A stretch of DNA of 64,000 nt from Hawksworthiomyces lignivorus (lineage: Eukaryota > Ascomycota > Sordariomycetes > Ophiostomatales > Ophiostomataceae): the NCBI GenBank assembly GCA_002917075.1, contig NTMA01000049.1, positions 186,001-250,000 of the forward strand, in the 5' to 3' direction. Position 1 is the first letter of the stretch, and every line of letters begins with the position of its first letter. This document shows, in pieces, positions 46,395-58,212 of the stretch. The notes beneath the pieces were generated by a model that saw nothing but the letters and a program-made list of their open reading frames with translations, was not told where the DNA came from and made no database searches. Made by a program: the position numbers and the translations under genes.

Positions 46395-46999
46395 GGCTCC
46401 TCACTCGCATGTGATATATGGTGCTGCTTCTTGCTTCAGGCACTGGTCAAATCTCTTTGCATGTTGGATTAGAAGCAGATGATTCGCGGCTGGACGGCAA
46501 AATGTGACGGGCGGCCACGTATTTGGCGGACAAGTGTCTGTGCGGAGAAACTACGTCGTAAGCATAGAGAGATGCCTCAGTTTGATGGCGCTAGGACTTA
46601 AATGGAAGGCAGGGGATATCGTTTACAAATTTATTCGTGTTTTAGTTTGAAGCATTGAGTAACGCCTCTGGCCAGGCTAGACCAACCTTAGATTGCCACT
46701 GTTTTACTGTACTACCTCGCTGTGATCTGTGCAATTACCATACGGCAAGACGCCGCAATTATTGCAGCAGTAAAGTCAATTTCGGCCTTTTGTCTTACGT
46801 CGTTGATGCCACTTTGGTACATACGGTATGACATATTGAATCTTAGTTGGTAGACGAGCTGGGTCTTACCAAAGAATGAATTTTCACAAGTGTATGTATT
46901 CAGGTTGTATTTACTGCCGATTCGTCCCACAAATCTCATGGTCATTTCTCACGAGGTCGGATCATATACCCAGTTCCACCATACTATGTAAACTTATAT
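46395..46999. other. Intergenic, no gene recognised
   Basis: Upstream DNA of the Zn2Cys6 gene and 3' flank of the aldolase gene. Nothing coding recognised. Confidence 0.5.
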
Positions 47000-48174
47000 T
47001 CAAGTAGATTCTCTCATCTCCAGTTTTCTCTCCACAAGTATCAACTCCGACACCAACTCCACGATCTCCTCTATCTTTTCTGGGTCGGTGAATTGAGGAA
47101 TCGGTCGGCGGCAGTGCACACTGTCTTCAGGGTACTGTCGCATCTTTACCGTGATCAACTTTGATCCATTCAGCCCGGCTTTGGCGAATCCTACCTCCAT
47201 CTGGCTTACCTTCCTCTGCAGTTCTGCTGCAGTGGACATCTTCCCGTCCTGGTATAGCTGTTGAATTTCCATTAAAGTCTAACAATATATGTGTTAGTCA
47301 TTGTTCCTAACTCAAGCAGGCGCTATGAAACTGGGGAAGGGAAGACAAGGAGATCCTAACACGGGGAAACAAGTTTACTGCTGCCGCCACGCAACCACTT
47401 CCTCCTACGGAAAGCGCAGGGAGCAGCCAGCCTGCTTGGCCAGACAATGCTGCGAACGACGTGGGGGAGCTGTGGGCTGCCGATGTTGCCACCTTGGCGA
47501 TGCCGCCGCACGTTAATTTGACGGCGCATATGTTCTCATGGCGGCTCAGAACCGCCAAAGTATCTGGGCTAAGGTCGAGTCCATTCACTACGCTAGGAAA
47601 GTTGTAGATAATGACTGGTATCGGCGAGTTGTCGGCAACCTCGTTGAAGTAGTCAATGATAGCCTGCTGATCCATAGCAAATGCAAAAGGCGCCGGCGAC
47701 AGTATCAATGCAAAATCTGCACCACTCTTGTGCAGATCTTGGGAACGTCTGATTACATCCCTCGTACAATTGCCAATGCAGCCTGCTGTAATACATAGTC
47801 GGTCTCTTCTATGTTCAGACGCAAGCTCTCGAGCTCGCCGGACAAGTTGAGTCGTCTCGTCAAGTGTCAAGGCAGCAGCTTCCCCGCAAGTGCCCGCAAC
47901 AACAACTGTAGCATGCCATTTAGTAATCTCTTTCTTTTTATATCAGGCGGCGTGATAAGTGGGACCACTAAATTGTTCCTAGTATGTAGCAAAACCATCT
48001 TAGAGGTTCAGCGAGAGGAGATGAATACTTACTGCCCTGTAAGCCAGATTTAATCAAATAGGATACATGTTCATCTTGGGTGTGCCAGTCGATGTCTTGT
48101 ATCGCATCTGCCATGAAGAAAGTAAACGACGGTGCGTGGATTCCAGGAGGAAACGTTCTCTTATGAATGGCCAT
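47000..48174 (-). CDS. DapA-type (dihydrodipicolinate synthase/HOG aldolase family) lyase
   Basis: Three exons (48174-48033, 47905-47361, 47278-47000) sum to 322 codons, 321 residues, the family's normal length. Class I aldolase TIM-barrel features are visible: VVAGTCGEAAALTLDE (the GTTGE-type loop), then SPAPFAFAMDQQAIIDYFNEVA, VIIYNFPSVVNGLDL with the proton-relay Tyr, and ICAVKLTCGGIAKV with the Schiff-base Lys. In fungi such enzymes are not lysine-pathway DapA; they cleave 4-hydroxy-2-oxoglutarate or 2-keto-3-deoxy sugar acids. The precise substrate is unknown. It sits between a Zn2Cys6 regulator and, in divergent orientation, an anion-symporter MFS gene, which suggests uptake and breakdown of an organic acid. 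Confidence 0.88.
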
Positions 48175-48827
48175 GGTGACTGCAGGGAAAACTTTCTGGG
48201 GCTCTTAAGGGTCGTAAGATGTGCTGAGCTACTCTGCAAGAACTCAAAGGTTTCCTTCTCGATTGCCAGATCTGGTAGAAGTAGGTTTTATTCGCAGCAA
48301 GTGTAAGAGCGAGTTGGTACAATCATCAAAGAATTCTCAGTCTTCGGCTCGCACTAATGCTATCAAGCAGAGAAGGGGCTCGGCTCGGGACAATGCAAAT
48401 AGCTCGTAATGTCCAGATCGATGTTGGAACATGCCAACATGTCTGTCTTTAACAAAATGTTCTGTGTCGATGATTAGAACTAGTGGATATGACAAATGAA
48501 TCCATAATGAAGTTACAATCGACAATAGACTACCTTGAAGCTAACTTGGCTCTGCTACTGGATGTTACTATGATCAGCAATTGGCTGAGACATAAGCAGT
48601 CTGGGTAATCAACTAGTTAGTCAGCGCTAAGCTACTATTGCTCAGTAGTTCCGACCCGATCGGGTCGCAAGAGGGGGCGATGGATAGTGCACAAATATGC
48701 TATGCAGACCACCGACGCATGTTCTGGGATATAATCTCCGATATGCTGCAATATCCTTACCAACACCTCTTTGTGAAACCACAGATACTCCAAACCTAAA
48801 TAACACATCTAGTTCTGACATTGTGCT
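48175..48827. promoter_or_regulatory. Divergent promoter region, aldolase / MFS carrier
   Basis: The aldolase and carrier genes are transcribed apart from this 653-bp gap. A GATCGGGTCG patch at 48658-48667 is a short CGG-type palindrome-like site that a Zn2Cys6 protein might bind; this is only a guess. Confidence 0.35.
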
Positions 48828-50491
48828 ATGGAGAAACCAGAAGCAGTCCAGCGAGAGTCGCAGGAGCGACATGTCGAAAATCCAACGTATGGCGAAGGAA
48901 GGGTGTATCTAACAGAGGAGGAAGTGAGCTTCAAAACACTGTCTCTGAGTCCACTAAGATGTCATAGCTGACTCAGGCTTATAGAGCAAAAAAATCCGAA
49001 GGAAGACAGACGTCAATGTATTGCCAATACTTATATGGGTCTACTTCCTGCAAATCTTTGACAAGGCCGTCTTTGGAAACGCCGCAGTTTTCAATATGCA
49101 AAAGGAGACAGGCCTTACTGGATCACAATTCTCCTTGACAGCATCCATCTCATCCATCGCACAACTGGCCTGGCAGCCATTTTCAAGTTGGTTGATTGTC
49201 AAAATTCCGCCACGAATCTTGATGCCAGTTCTGGTGCTCGGCTGGGGAATAGCAGAGGCGTCAATAGCAGCGGGCCACAGTTTTGGGAGTCTCCTTGCCT
49301 CACGGTTCTTTCTAGGTCTCTTTGAAGCGGGCTGCATTCCTCTCTTCAGTGTCCTCACCGCACAATGGTATCGGCGCGCAGAGCAGCCCGCGAGGGTGGC
49401 TGCTTGGTACTGCAACAACGGCATTGCAACTATCGTAGCAGGTGTGCTCTCTTATGGCTTAGGTCATATTCCATCAGATATACTTAGACCCTGGCAAATG
49501 TACGGGTTATCACTACTATGCTGTTGACTGAGCGTAAGCTAACAAGACGTACAGCATCTTTCTTTTTGCCGGCCTCATCACCATTGCTACGGCACCCATG
49601 GTATACTGGAGATTAGACAACAGTGTTGCATCAGCGCGCTTTCTCACGCCGTACGAGAGGCAACAAGCCATAGAACGTCTCCGCGCGAACCAGATAGGTA
49701 TCGGTTCAACTGTATTCACGTGGGCGCACATATTTGAGCTGGTTCTGGAACCCAAATCGTATCTATGGATCGCATTGGCGTTGCTTCTCAACATTGGTGC
49801 GTCCGTGACCGGCACGTTTGGCCCTCTGATTATCTCTAGCTTTGGTTTTGACTCGTTTCGGTCGTCGCTCCTAAACATGCCATTCGGTGCCGTGCAACTC
49901 ATCGTCATACTATCAAGTTCTTTCATAGTGCAAAAGTTTCGGCTGCGCTCTGTCATTCTTCTTCTCTTCATGATCCCAGTTGTTGTTGGCTCGGCCATGC
50001 TCTATGCAATACATCGAGGGTCGTCTACACTTGCCACATTACTTGCCGCGTACTACATGCTCGGGTTTCTCTTCGCAGGGAACACACTCCTCCTCTCCTG
50101 GATGGCGAACAACACGGCCGGTGCGACTAAATCCGCGGCTACCATGGCCTTGTACCAGATAGGATCGTCTGCTGGAAACATTATAGGTCCTCTGTTATTC
50201 AACTCAGACGATGCACCACTATACCACCCAGGTCTGAGAGCTGTTCTTGGAGTCTTCATAGCTTTTATGGCGTGTGTATGTGTTCAGGTCGGCATTTTAT
50301 ACATATTAAACAAGCTTCAAGCGAAGAAGCGTGTCCTAAATGGGAAACCAGCTGCGCTTCGTGACCTTTCGATGACTCGAACATTCGAGACTTTTGATGG
50401 GAGAAATGAGAATAGTGCAGTGAGACTCGGCGACCAAGCTTTCAAGGATCTCTCAGATCGACAAAATGACGAGTTTGTGTATATTTACTGA
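48828..50491 (+). CDS. MFS transporter, anion:cation symporter (Dal5/allantoate permease-like) family
   Basis: Three exons (48828-48923, 48985-49499, 49555-50491) sum to 516 codons, 515 residues. The N-terminal EEE-SKKIRRKTDVNVLPILIWVYFLQIFDKAVFG has the family's Arg/Lys-Asp start of helix 1. GITGSQ-like TGLTGSQFSLTAS, FFLGLFEAGCIPLFS and QWYRRAEQPARVAAWYCNNG are ACS signatures of the first half. The second intron has a phase-2 splice restoring PWQIIFLFAGLIT. The second half has LLNMPFGAVQLIVIL and WMANNTAGATKSA, again characteristic. About twelve helices; plasma-membrane uptake of an organic anion or nicotinate/allantoate-like compound. The gene is intact and probably works with the divergent aldolase. 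Confidence 0.92.
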
Positions 50492-50999
50492 TGGTGCTAC
50501 GAGTCAATCATACAAGTAGACTGATAGTACTCTCTATTAAACATGGGAGTTTTGCTTTGATCAATTTTTTTTTTTTGAATAACTTTGGAGTATGATACGA
50601 CTATATATATTTCGGCATCTACTTGATTATTATATATTGTTACATAACTCGAGTAATTGCAATTCCTTTCAAACATTCTATTACAGTAATACTTGGTTTG
50701 TGTTAGTTGAAAGTTGTTTATTTTCGTATTCCAAGTTCAAATGATATTGCCTCGGAGAGTTTTTATTTTGTTTTAATTTTTTTATAAAGTTTAATACCAA
50801 GAATGTAACAGAATCCTTTTTTCATTGTTCGTTACTGACACAACAATGGCGCGTAACGAGGGCGGTGTCCTCTCCGACGCAATAACAGCAGACAATCTAA
50901 GATGCGTGTCAGTGCATGCGTCCGTGCAAGTGTTGAAAGGTTGTCAATCTCACGGGTCTATCTGTGATTAGTATTGTAACCGACTGACTACTCGACGGG
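50492..50999. other. Intergenic, AT-rich
   Basis: AT-rich 3' flank of the MFS gene; no gene recognised. Confidence 0.5.
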
Positions 51000-51573
51000 T
51001 TATACCTTGTAATACATACAGACAGCTCCGTTACTTATGCCGGCAAAACACCTCCAGGCAGTGAACAAGGGTAAAAATGATATGTTCCCTAGAGCGGTGC
51101 CACTCCGAATAGTGTAGAGAGTTGACACTATTACTAGGCCGAGTGATAATCGGTATGCTATTATTCGCCCTAGAACGTCCCCAAGCATACCGAATATGAG
51201 CTGTCCAACGAGTGCCCCAAGCAAGCCAAAAGCAATAATCAATGTGCGAGACGTATCCCCATGAGGGAGATATATAAAGGTGATTGCAGGTAAAACAACG
51301 TCTATAACTGAGAGGTTGTAGGAGCTGACCATAATACCGGTTGCAGCGAGCGGTCAGGCACGCCAATCCCAAGTGTTTGACTCGACCTGAAATCCAGACT
51401 TTTTCCGATCCTGTTGTCATTAGCGATTTGATAGACCTACTGTAGCGCTGTGTTGTCCACGGTAGAAGGGCTAAGATAATGATGTAATGTGAAAAGAGAA
51501 TTCGGGCACGTTTTACCTCAGACATTCGCTCTGGTTGCTTGTTGGCTCCAACCGTGATCTGTTTCTGGTTCAT
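51000..51573 (-). pseudogene. Relic of a phosphate:H+ symporter-type MFS gene, N-terminal part
   Basis: The frame 51332-51000 reads MVSSYNLSVIDVVLPAITFIYL, then DTSRTLIIAFGLLGALVGQLIFGMLGDVLGR, then LVIVSTL and WRCFAGISNG, closely following helices 1-4 of Pho84-like carriers. Upstream, WDWRA is followed by an in-frame TGA before PLAATGIM. Downstream the homology ends at a stop after CMYYKV, so the remaining eight helices are absent. A leader beginning MNQKQITVG in another frame at 51573 could be the first exon. It is truncated and very likely dead. Confidence 0.7.
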
Positions 51574-54017
51574 CGTTTACCAAAAAGAATCTTAATTTGA
51601 GTAGGGCTATTAGGATAAGTGACTCCTAGGTAAATTGAAAAATAGTCTAGATATAAAATTGTGTAGTGTAATGGTTTTTAACAAAGGTTTTATGGAAGGC
51701 TACGAAAAGGTGTCGTTAACTTTTAACATTTATGAAGGGGTCCACTGAAGCTATATGTAAAACCTCAACTTACCCTTAGGCATGAACAAAATTGCTAGAA
51801 CCCAAGTTCAGTAGGTTCAAGACAGGGGTTAATATTCCTCCTGTTCGCTGGCGTCGGCGTAGTTGGAATGATATGTTCCTGGGCTTATCTGCCGGATGTA
51901 TAACGACGAACGGATGAAGGAAAATTGGGCAATAAGGAACTTGAAGAGTTGGGTGGGGGGCTTAGGAGAGCCGAATCAGAAGGTCAAGTTTTCACTTTGC
52001 GGACCAAGTTGTGGGAACTGCGCCAGAGGTGGAAGTCAAGGCCAGGGCAGAGTTAATCTATGGCTGTCATCAACCTTAAGAATGGCGAGAAATAGTGCGC
52101 ATCGACGAATCTAGGCAGAGGATTGGAACTGGTTGATAATGCTATGGCATAATTCTTGTTACAGCCACAGGCCGATTAGCTTGTAATTGTTGGCTTTCAG
52201 GGTGGGCAAGAAGACGCATGTTTTCGTTCATGTAACGGCCTATCAGAATAAAGCACATAAAAGCGAGTGTGCTATGTCTCTTCGAGCAGTCGATATCTTT
52301 CTTTTGAGGCATTGAATTCTTGCGTATTAATAAAGTCCAAGATTCCTATAGTACAATTTCAAGAACTGACGATGGTTGATAAAGGGGATTACTATAATGT
52401 CTGTAGCTTTTGGTTGACAAACAATGAGACCTGGCGAAACTTATGGCCAATCGCCATGTCCGAGTGACAGATTCTCTACAGCTTGTACATGGCACCTAAC
52501 TGAGATTTTCCCGAAGCTGGTATGAATATACCCAGCATGATTGAATGAACTTTATTTAAATCTTTGTATTGATCGTTGGCGGAGAAAGGTGCTTAACTAC
52601 CCATACTTAATTAGAAAATATACCCAATTTGGCTCGAGAATTTCAAATGGAAATTTGATTCTTAAGATAATCTCCAAAGAAGAATCCCGACCGTAATTGT
52701 CCTAGGCTCCAGAGGCTTCTTTATTTCAGTCATTGGCATCATAACACACCATTCACATGGTGTACATCAGTGTTTCATCTTCTCTGTGACTGTGAGCGAG
52801 TCAAACTACCGTAGGTAAAATGTATTTCACACACTATGATTACAGATACATATGAGCAATAGCTCCTATGAGTAAACTGCGGTTCTTGTTTCGGTGATTG
52901 TAAAAGACAATAAAAAATTCGAAGGGCTTTTTATTCGCACCTATTCTTCTTCACGAAAGAGACTGTGTATCTAAGAACCAGAGACTATCTAAGCCATGCT
53001 TCATAGAAGTACCGAGATAACAAACCAAAGCGCATGATATAAATTTGAAACAAAATTATGGGCGTTTATACCAGAGTAGGGATGCGAATCCAAAGGTCAG
53101 TTTGTGCTATTACAAACATGTTTTGTTTAAGATACTCGAGTTTGATGATCAGAGCGACGACGAGCTATCTAGAGACCGAGTGGCATATTTGCATGATCTC
53201 ATTGCCACTCAATTCTTCATATATGGCTATACATATGTATCTCAAGCAGATAGTACGCCAGTCTAATTCAAGATTACTATGTCAATATTCATATCTCATA
53301 ACTCATAGACTCTATTCTCAAGACTACTTATTCAACAATGCGCCACGACATCCTAGAGCTTTTAATGCCATTTCTTGGAATTCCTGATGTGTAAACAAAT
53401 ATTACGGAAACTAGCAACTATATTAATTCCACTGACACGGGCAGCCTCATTCGTCATGTCAACTATAATAACTTATTGCCAACTTTTAATCTTTGCCCTT
53501 ATTAATAGGGATAATTGGGTTACGCTTAATTTTTCATATAGAATGACACCTCGACTTAAAATAGGCAACAAAATCAAAAGGGGCACATAACTTGAACCCT
53601 GTTCAGACATTAGGCCTGTAGGCGCATTAGGTAGGCCCTGCAGTTGGGCGGGCAAATCTAGGGCCATTAATCTTTAGACGAGGCCGAAATTATTGTCCTT
53701 TGCGGTAGGATCCCTCCTCATTCGAAGACGGATGATAGCCCTTCGGGAGTCTGTCATTGATTAGCGCTGATTGGTCAGTGTTTCTGGTATATCTGTGCTA
53801 TCTCGTCTAAAATAAAACGCACCTAAACTATAAAGAGCCGTACTCCGTACATGTAGCGTTGTCCTGCAACAACCTCTTTGTAATTTTATATCCTTATGTT
53901 CATTCATAATTATGCTGATCAGCGTCTGCACCACAAAAATCATTTCACATAATCTTCAGAGCTAGGGTAAATTCTATCTGCTAAAGAGAACAAGTACGCT
54001 GCTGGAAATCTACTAGA
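51574..54017. other. Gene-poor region of 2.4 kb
   Basis: No intact gene is recognised. A plus-strand frame around 51845-52114 reads FAGVGVVGMICSWAYLPDVY followed by a charged tail, which resembles the last helix and tail of an MFS carrier; it may be a second, inverted relic piece of the neighbouring transporter. The remainder is AT-rich. Confidence 0.4.
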
Positions 54018-55640
54018 ATGTCGCCTGAACAAGTTGAGGTCCAGCTCAGATTTGTTCTCCATCGACAGACCGACGACCGGTTAAACTTGCTTCGAAATGA
54101 TGCGGTATACGGCCATCTGACCATTTACTTCTGGGAGGCTATTAACATTAGCACAACCAAAATCTACTTTGAAGGTGGGATGCGTATAATATTATTTACA
54201 CCTTGCTTGCCCTATTTCCTATTCCCACTGAAGACTGTCAACCTACAGTATTGCGTTCTTTTACCACTCTTGTATTAAACTTCTTCTAGGAATATCAAGG
54301 GTATGGGTCGCTAGCCCAGTTGCAGGTGCAGTGACCGCGGAATTTCGGGTAAGTTTAGGGAGTCACCTATAGCTGTATTAAAAATGCGTCGCCTAACGTC
54401 ATCCTCGACAGTTTCTCAGCCAAGTTCAAGAGATTCCTTTGTCGACATCATGTGGCCTAGAGCGCCTGCCGAGTGGACATAGAATTTCCGTTCCTTTTCA
54501 CTTTGTTATTCCCCAAGAGCTAGCAAAGATCCAAGAGAGCACACCTGATCATTGTCTTCAATTGCCGCCATCTTTAGAACTTGGCGATGTCCATATCGAC
54601 CCTGTAACAAAGAAGCGATATGCGCAACCGAGTATATCATACTACTTGCGCGCATTAGTTGAGTATACTGCTAGCGTGGGCAATTCGTCCTACTTTGCAA
54701 AAACATGGATTCCCGTCTCTGTCGTGCCGGTAACGAAGTCGTTCCCTCCTACATACACAGCAGATTTTCCATCTGAATTTCAAGAGCGAATATCGAGACA
54801 ATTGCGAAAGAGCTTTATCGGCAGTGTCATAGGGGATTTAACTATCTCTATATCAGAACCTCTCCCAATGACTTACAGACACTCGACAGAGGGGGGCAAT
54901 ACGCAAGCACGTCTAATGCTCGAGTTTACCCCTGTCGCATTCCACTCTGCTAAAAAGCCACCACCTCTATTAACATTGACAATACTTACAATTGTTAGAA
55001 CAAAAACATTTTATGCCACAGAACCATTTGCAAGAATACCAAGTCAGAATCAACTAGGTCGCTCTGTCGGGCTAAATATGCATGATGAGTTTCTCTACTT
55101 GGGAGAGCAGTTCCAAAATGGACTCTCTTGGAAGTATATATGTCTGGAGTCGTCTGTCACACAAAGCAACACCACTCTGTCTTTAAACACGGTTGATATG
55201 GACTCCAGCAGCGTATCATCACGACAGAATAATGCATGTACTAACAACGAAACACTACAAGGAAAGTGGGTGGCAGATGTTAAGCTGCCAATCGAAACGC
55301 ACAAGACCATGATACCCACATTCTGCAGTGGAATCGTTGCAAACGTTCACACTCTTCTTGTTAGAATACGTGTCTCGGGTGCTCGATGCAGTTCGTTCGA
55401 CCTAGAAGTCCCTTTGCAGGTTGTCAGCAGACCTGATGATTTCCCAGCCTCTGGATCACCAGTGACATTATTAATGGATTCAATGAATCACAGCACAACT
55501 GCGGAGGAGCTAAGAAATTCACAAACGGCACAGCTGAACAGGGCTTTATCTGTGAGCTTATATTATTGTTTGAAGCTTATTGTTTTAACTTCTAACGCGG
55601 CTAGGACTTTGACGACATTCTTCCCGAGTATTATGAGTAA
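54018..55640 (+). CDS. Arrestin-like (alpha-arrestin) domain protein
   Basis: Four exons (54018-54174, 54290-54348, 54412-55551, 55605-55640) sum to 464 codons, 463 residues. The N-terminus, VYGHLTIYFWEAINISTTKIYFEG-ISRVWVAS, matches the beta-sandwich start of fungal arrestin-N domains. PSGHRISVPFHFVIP and ISYYLRALVEYTA follow the arrestin fold pattern. The C-terminal half has TFCSGIVANVHTLLVRIRVSG and DLEVPLQVVS, as in arrestin-C-like domains. The last exon was found from splice signals (GTGAGC donor, TCTAAC branch, GCTAG acceptor) and ends DFDDILPEYYE, a PY-like tail. Such proteins recruit Rsp5-type ubiquitin ligases to plasma-membrane transporters. No full PPxY is visible, so ligase binding is uncertain. 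Confidence 0.82.
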
Positions 55641-56170
55641 ATGTTTTTTTTTTTTGTCAAAAGGTCGCTGTGGCCCGCAAACAGTAATCAGATGTCAGAC
55701 AAAACACCAGAAATCTCGCTTAATTACGTTTCATTAATGGGATAGGGCTTTCAATCAGGAATCTTTAATTATACCTTAGTTCTTTAAAACCTAGACACCC
55801 ACGCCTTCTTACAGTTCACTTATTGTGCGAAAATGTGACCGGCACCTCTTTTCCCGTCACTTTTATGCAATCAAATGATTATTCACTTAATAAATCAATT
55901 AATAGTAGGTAATAGATAAAAGGAATCCAATAAATTAAAAGAGAAAAAAAAGACTGCTACGATATCTTTGCTCCGTCTCTGGTAGCAACTGTAACCTGCC
56001 TGCTAAGTAATAGTAGGATATACGACTACTTCGTTTCATTCTCCACAACATAGGTCTGGTCGTCGGCCCTTTATATTAAAATAACAAAAGAGACTGATCT
56101 ATTAATACAGGAAAAAAAATCTGTATTTTCTGTTATCTAAAGCTTTATTTATTCTTTTCTCTAGGATCTT
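55641..56170. other. Intergenic, AT-rich
   Basis: AT-rich DNA between the arrestin-like gene and the Mutator-like element. Nothing recognised. Confidence 0.5.
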
Positions 56171-56307
56171 GATAGATGAGCGCCCCCTTTTTACCAAATG
56201 AGAGCCCCCCCCTGTACATACTTAACTTCTGATTGGCTGAAATTCACGTATTATTTTGATTACTTAATTAGGCAAGAAACGCGGTATATTTCAACTATCG
56301 TGAGATT
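56171..56307 (+). repeat. Left terminal inverted repeat of the MULE
   Basis: The first 70 bases match the reverse complement of the right end nearly perfectly, through GATTGGCTGAAA. A further conserved TTAATTAGGC and AACTATCGTGAGATT show that the repeat extends to about 137 bp with divergence. Confidence 0.9.
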
Positions 56308-56366
56308 ACAAAAAATTGATGTAAACAACACCGAATTGTATACTGAAATACGCACCGAATTACACC

Positions 56367-56948
56367 ATGGCCACTTCATCGCCTGAGCCCCCCCCTGTCG
56401 ACTTAGACCCTCCTCTTCAATTTGATTACTATTCCCGTGATAGTTTATTCCAAGTAATCAATGAGTGGGCGAAACCCCGAGGATATGCGTTTACAACTGG
56501 TAAATCAACTTTACACTACGGACGGCGGGTTATTACTTATACCTGGTACGGTACTCCTAGGTCTAAAACAAATTACCGACGTCGTCTTACTAGAACTCGT
56601 AAGTGTTACTGTCGTTTTTCTATCTTGGGCAAAGAAATACACGATGGAACGTGGGTAGTACGATATCGAGAGGATTCTGTTACTTTATATCATAATCACC
56701 CGCCAAGTGACCATTATTTTGTTTATTTTGTTCATCGAGATTTTACAAAAGAACAAAATGAGGATATATCAAATTGGCAAAATACTGATATTAAATCTCG
56801 TATTATAAGAATATTAAATAAATTAAAATCTATTTATATTCGATTCAATATAGACTTTTCATTTATCATTATTATAGATTGTTCTTTTATATATATAAAC
56901 GTTATTATATTAGTTTTTTCATCGTTAATCTTTTTTTTATATCTTTAA
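56367..56948 (+). CDS. FAR1-like DNA-binding fragment of MULE transposase
   Basis: A frame from ATG 56367 (MATSSPEPPPVDLDPPL) reads FDYYSRDSLFQVINEWAKPRGYAFTTGKS, a conserved pair of basic segments with Cys (TRKCYCRFSI) and ESV-type RYREDSVTLYHNHPPS with the HNH-like end. This is the FAR1/WRKY-GCM1 zinc domain that MULE transposases use to bind their ends. After about residue 150 the sequence becomes AT-rich and hydrophobic nonsense, so the remaining transposase domain is lost. It is a fragment and probably not translated to a useful protein. Confidence 0.7.
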   Translation: MATSSPEPPPVDLDPPLQFDYYSRDSLFQVINEWAKPRGYAFTTGKSTLHYGRRVITYTWYGTPRSKTNYRRRLTRTRKCYCRFSILGKEIHDGTWVVRYREDSVTLYHNHPPSDHYFVYFVHRDFTKEQNEDISNWQNTDIKSRIIRILNKLKSIYIRFNIDFSFIIIIDCSFIYINVIILVFSSLIFFLYL

Positions 56949-57589
56949 TATATAAATAAACCTATAATACAACATTATAAAACGGTTTTTTAAATAAAAA
57001 AAGTATAAGATAAATTCATTAAAGATTAACATTTAATTCTTAAGTTTTCAAATAAGACAATATATAAAAAACGTCTATACGATTTTACGATATAATATTT
57101 AACACAATATTATAATTAAATTGAATATTTAAAACAAATATAATTAATAATTTTTTAAAAAAAAAATATAGTCAAAACTTGGACTAATCAATATCGTCAC
57201 TACAATATTATAGTTACCTCACGAGTTGAAGTTATTTATACTTATTTAAAAAAACATCTCGAGACTTTATAAAATAATTTTTATAAAGTTGAAAAAGATA
57301 TTACCAACGTTATATAAAGCCAAATCATTAAAGTAATCTATATATATAAAAACGAAAAAATAAAACACTAAATTAAAATTCACAATAGTCTCTTTAATTT
57401 TGTCTTTAATGTTATATTTTATAAAACAATGATATTAGTCAACAAATAAAAAGAAAAATTTAAAAACAAAGTCTCTTCTAAATTATACTAGTGTATTTAT
57501 ACGTATAATAGAGTTGTTTTATATATACGTTCTTCAGACTAAACATTAAAAAATTAAACAACGATACATTTATCAAAACCTTACACTAC

Positions 57590-57925
57590 ATAAATTTGAT
57601 ATACGGTGACATCTTCTTGAAAAAATAACTCCTTCTCGAATTTTATTAGAACCAAAGGTTCGAATTGATAACGTTATACACAATCCAAAACTTCCAGTAA
57701 ATAGTACACAACGTGAGCCCAGCGGATTTGAAATAGTTGAGAGATCTGGTCGCAAATGTGGGCTCTATCGGGTTGAAGAACACAATAAAAGAACGTGCCC
57801 AACTCTTATAAGCGTCTCTCCGCCTTCTGAACCAACTGAGGTCGTAAATTTGGTGGATAAGTCACCTTTTTTACGGCTTGGGACGGTCGTTTCGGAACAG
57901 AGTGAAGAAACAACGGTAGAATAGC
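57590..57925 (+). pseudogene. C-terminal remnant of MULE transposase with zinc knuckle
   Basis: The plus-strand frame reads ILLEPKVRIDNVIHNPKLP, then REPSGFEIVERSGRKCGLYRV and EEHNKRTCP. C-x-x-Y replaces the usual CxxC of the zinc knuckle, a likely TGT/TGC to TAT change. The frame ends at a TAG after EETTVE. Confidence 0.65.
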
Positions 57926-58085
57926 TTAATTTAGATGTCAGGGTGGAGGACACATAGTGGCTGACTAAGTATGAGGCACAGTGGTTCGTTAATTTGTTTT
58001 GGATTTTTTTGGATTTTTTTGAATTTTTTTAGTATTTGTTTTAATTGATTTTGTTGTTTTTCATCGTATTTACTACTCTATTCAG

Positions 58086-58212
58086 AATCTCACGATAGTT
58101 TTGTAAGGCCTCATACTAGGCCTAATTAAGTGTTGGAAAGTTTCAGCCAATCAGAAGTTGAGTATGTACAAAGGGGGGCGCTCATTTGGTAAAAAGGGGG
58201 CGCTCATCTATC
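58086..58212 (-). repeat. Right terminal inverted repeat of the MULE
   Basis: Reverse complement begins GATAGATGAGCGCCCCC and matches the left end through AACTATCGTGAGATT, with a few substitutions and a small length difference in the inner half. Confidence 0.9.

Larger units (their letters stand above)
56171..58212 (+). mobile_element. Mutator-like (MULE) DNA transposon, about 2.0 kb, internally decayed
   Basis: The element is bounded by long inverted repeats starting GATAGATGAGCGCCCCC at both ends. The left internal part encodes the N-terminal DNA-binding domain of a FAR1/MULE-type transposase, and near the right end a zinc-knuckle coding remnant is visible (KCGLYRVEEHNKRTCP, about 57755-57802). 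The roughly 800 bp between are extremely AT-rich with stops in all frames, as expected from RIP. The flanks AGGATCTT (left) and AGGAGCCTT (right) may be a diverged 9-bp target-site duplication. It cannot move by itself, but the intact ends might be mobilised in trans. Confidence 0.85.
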
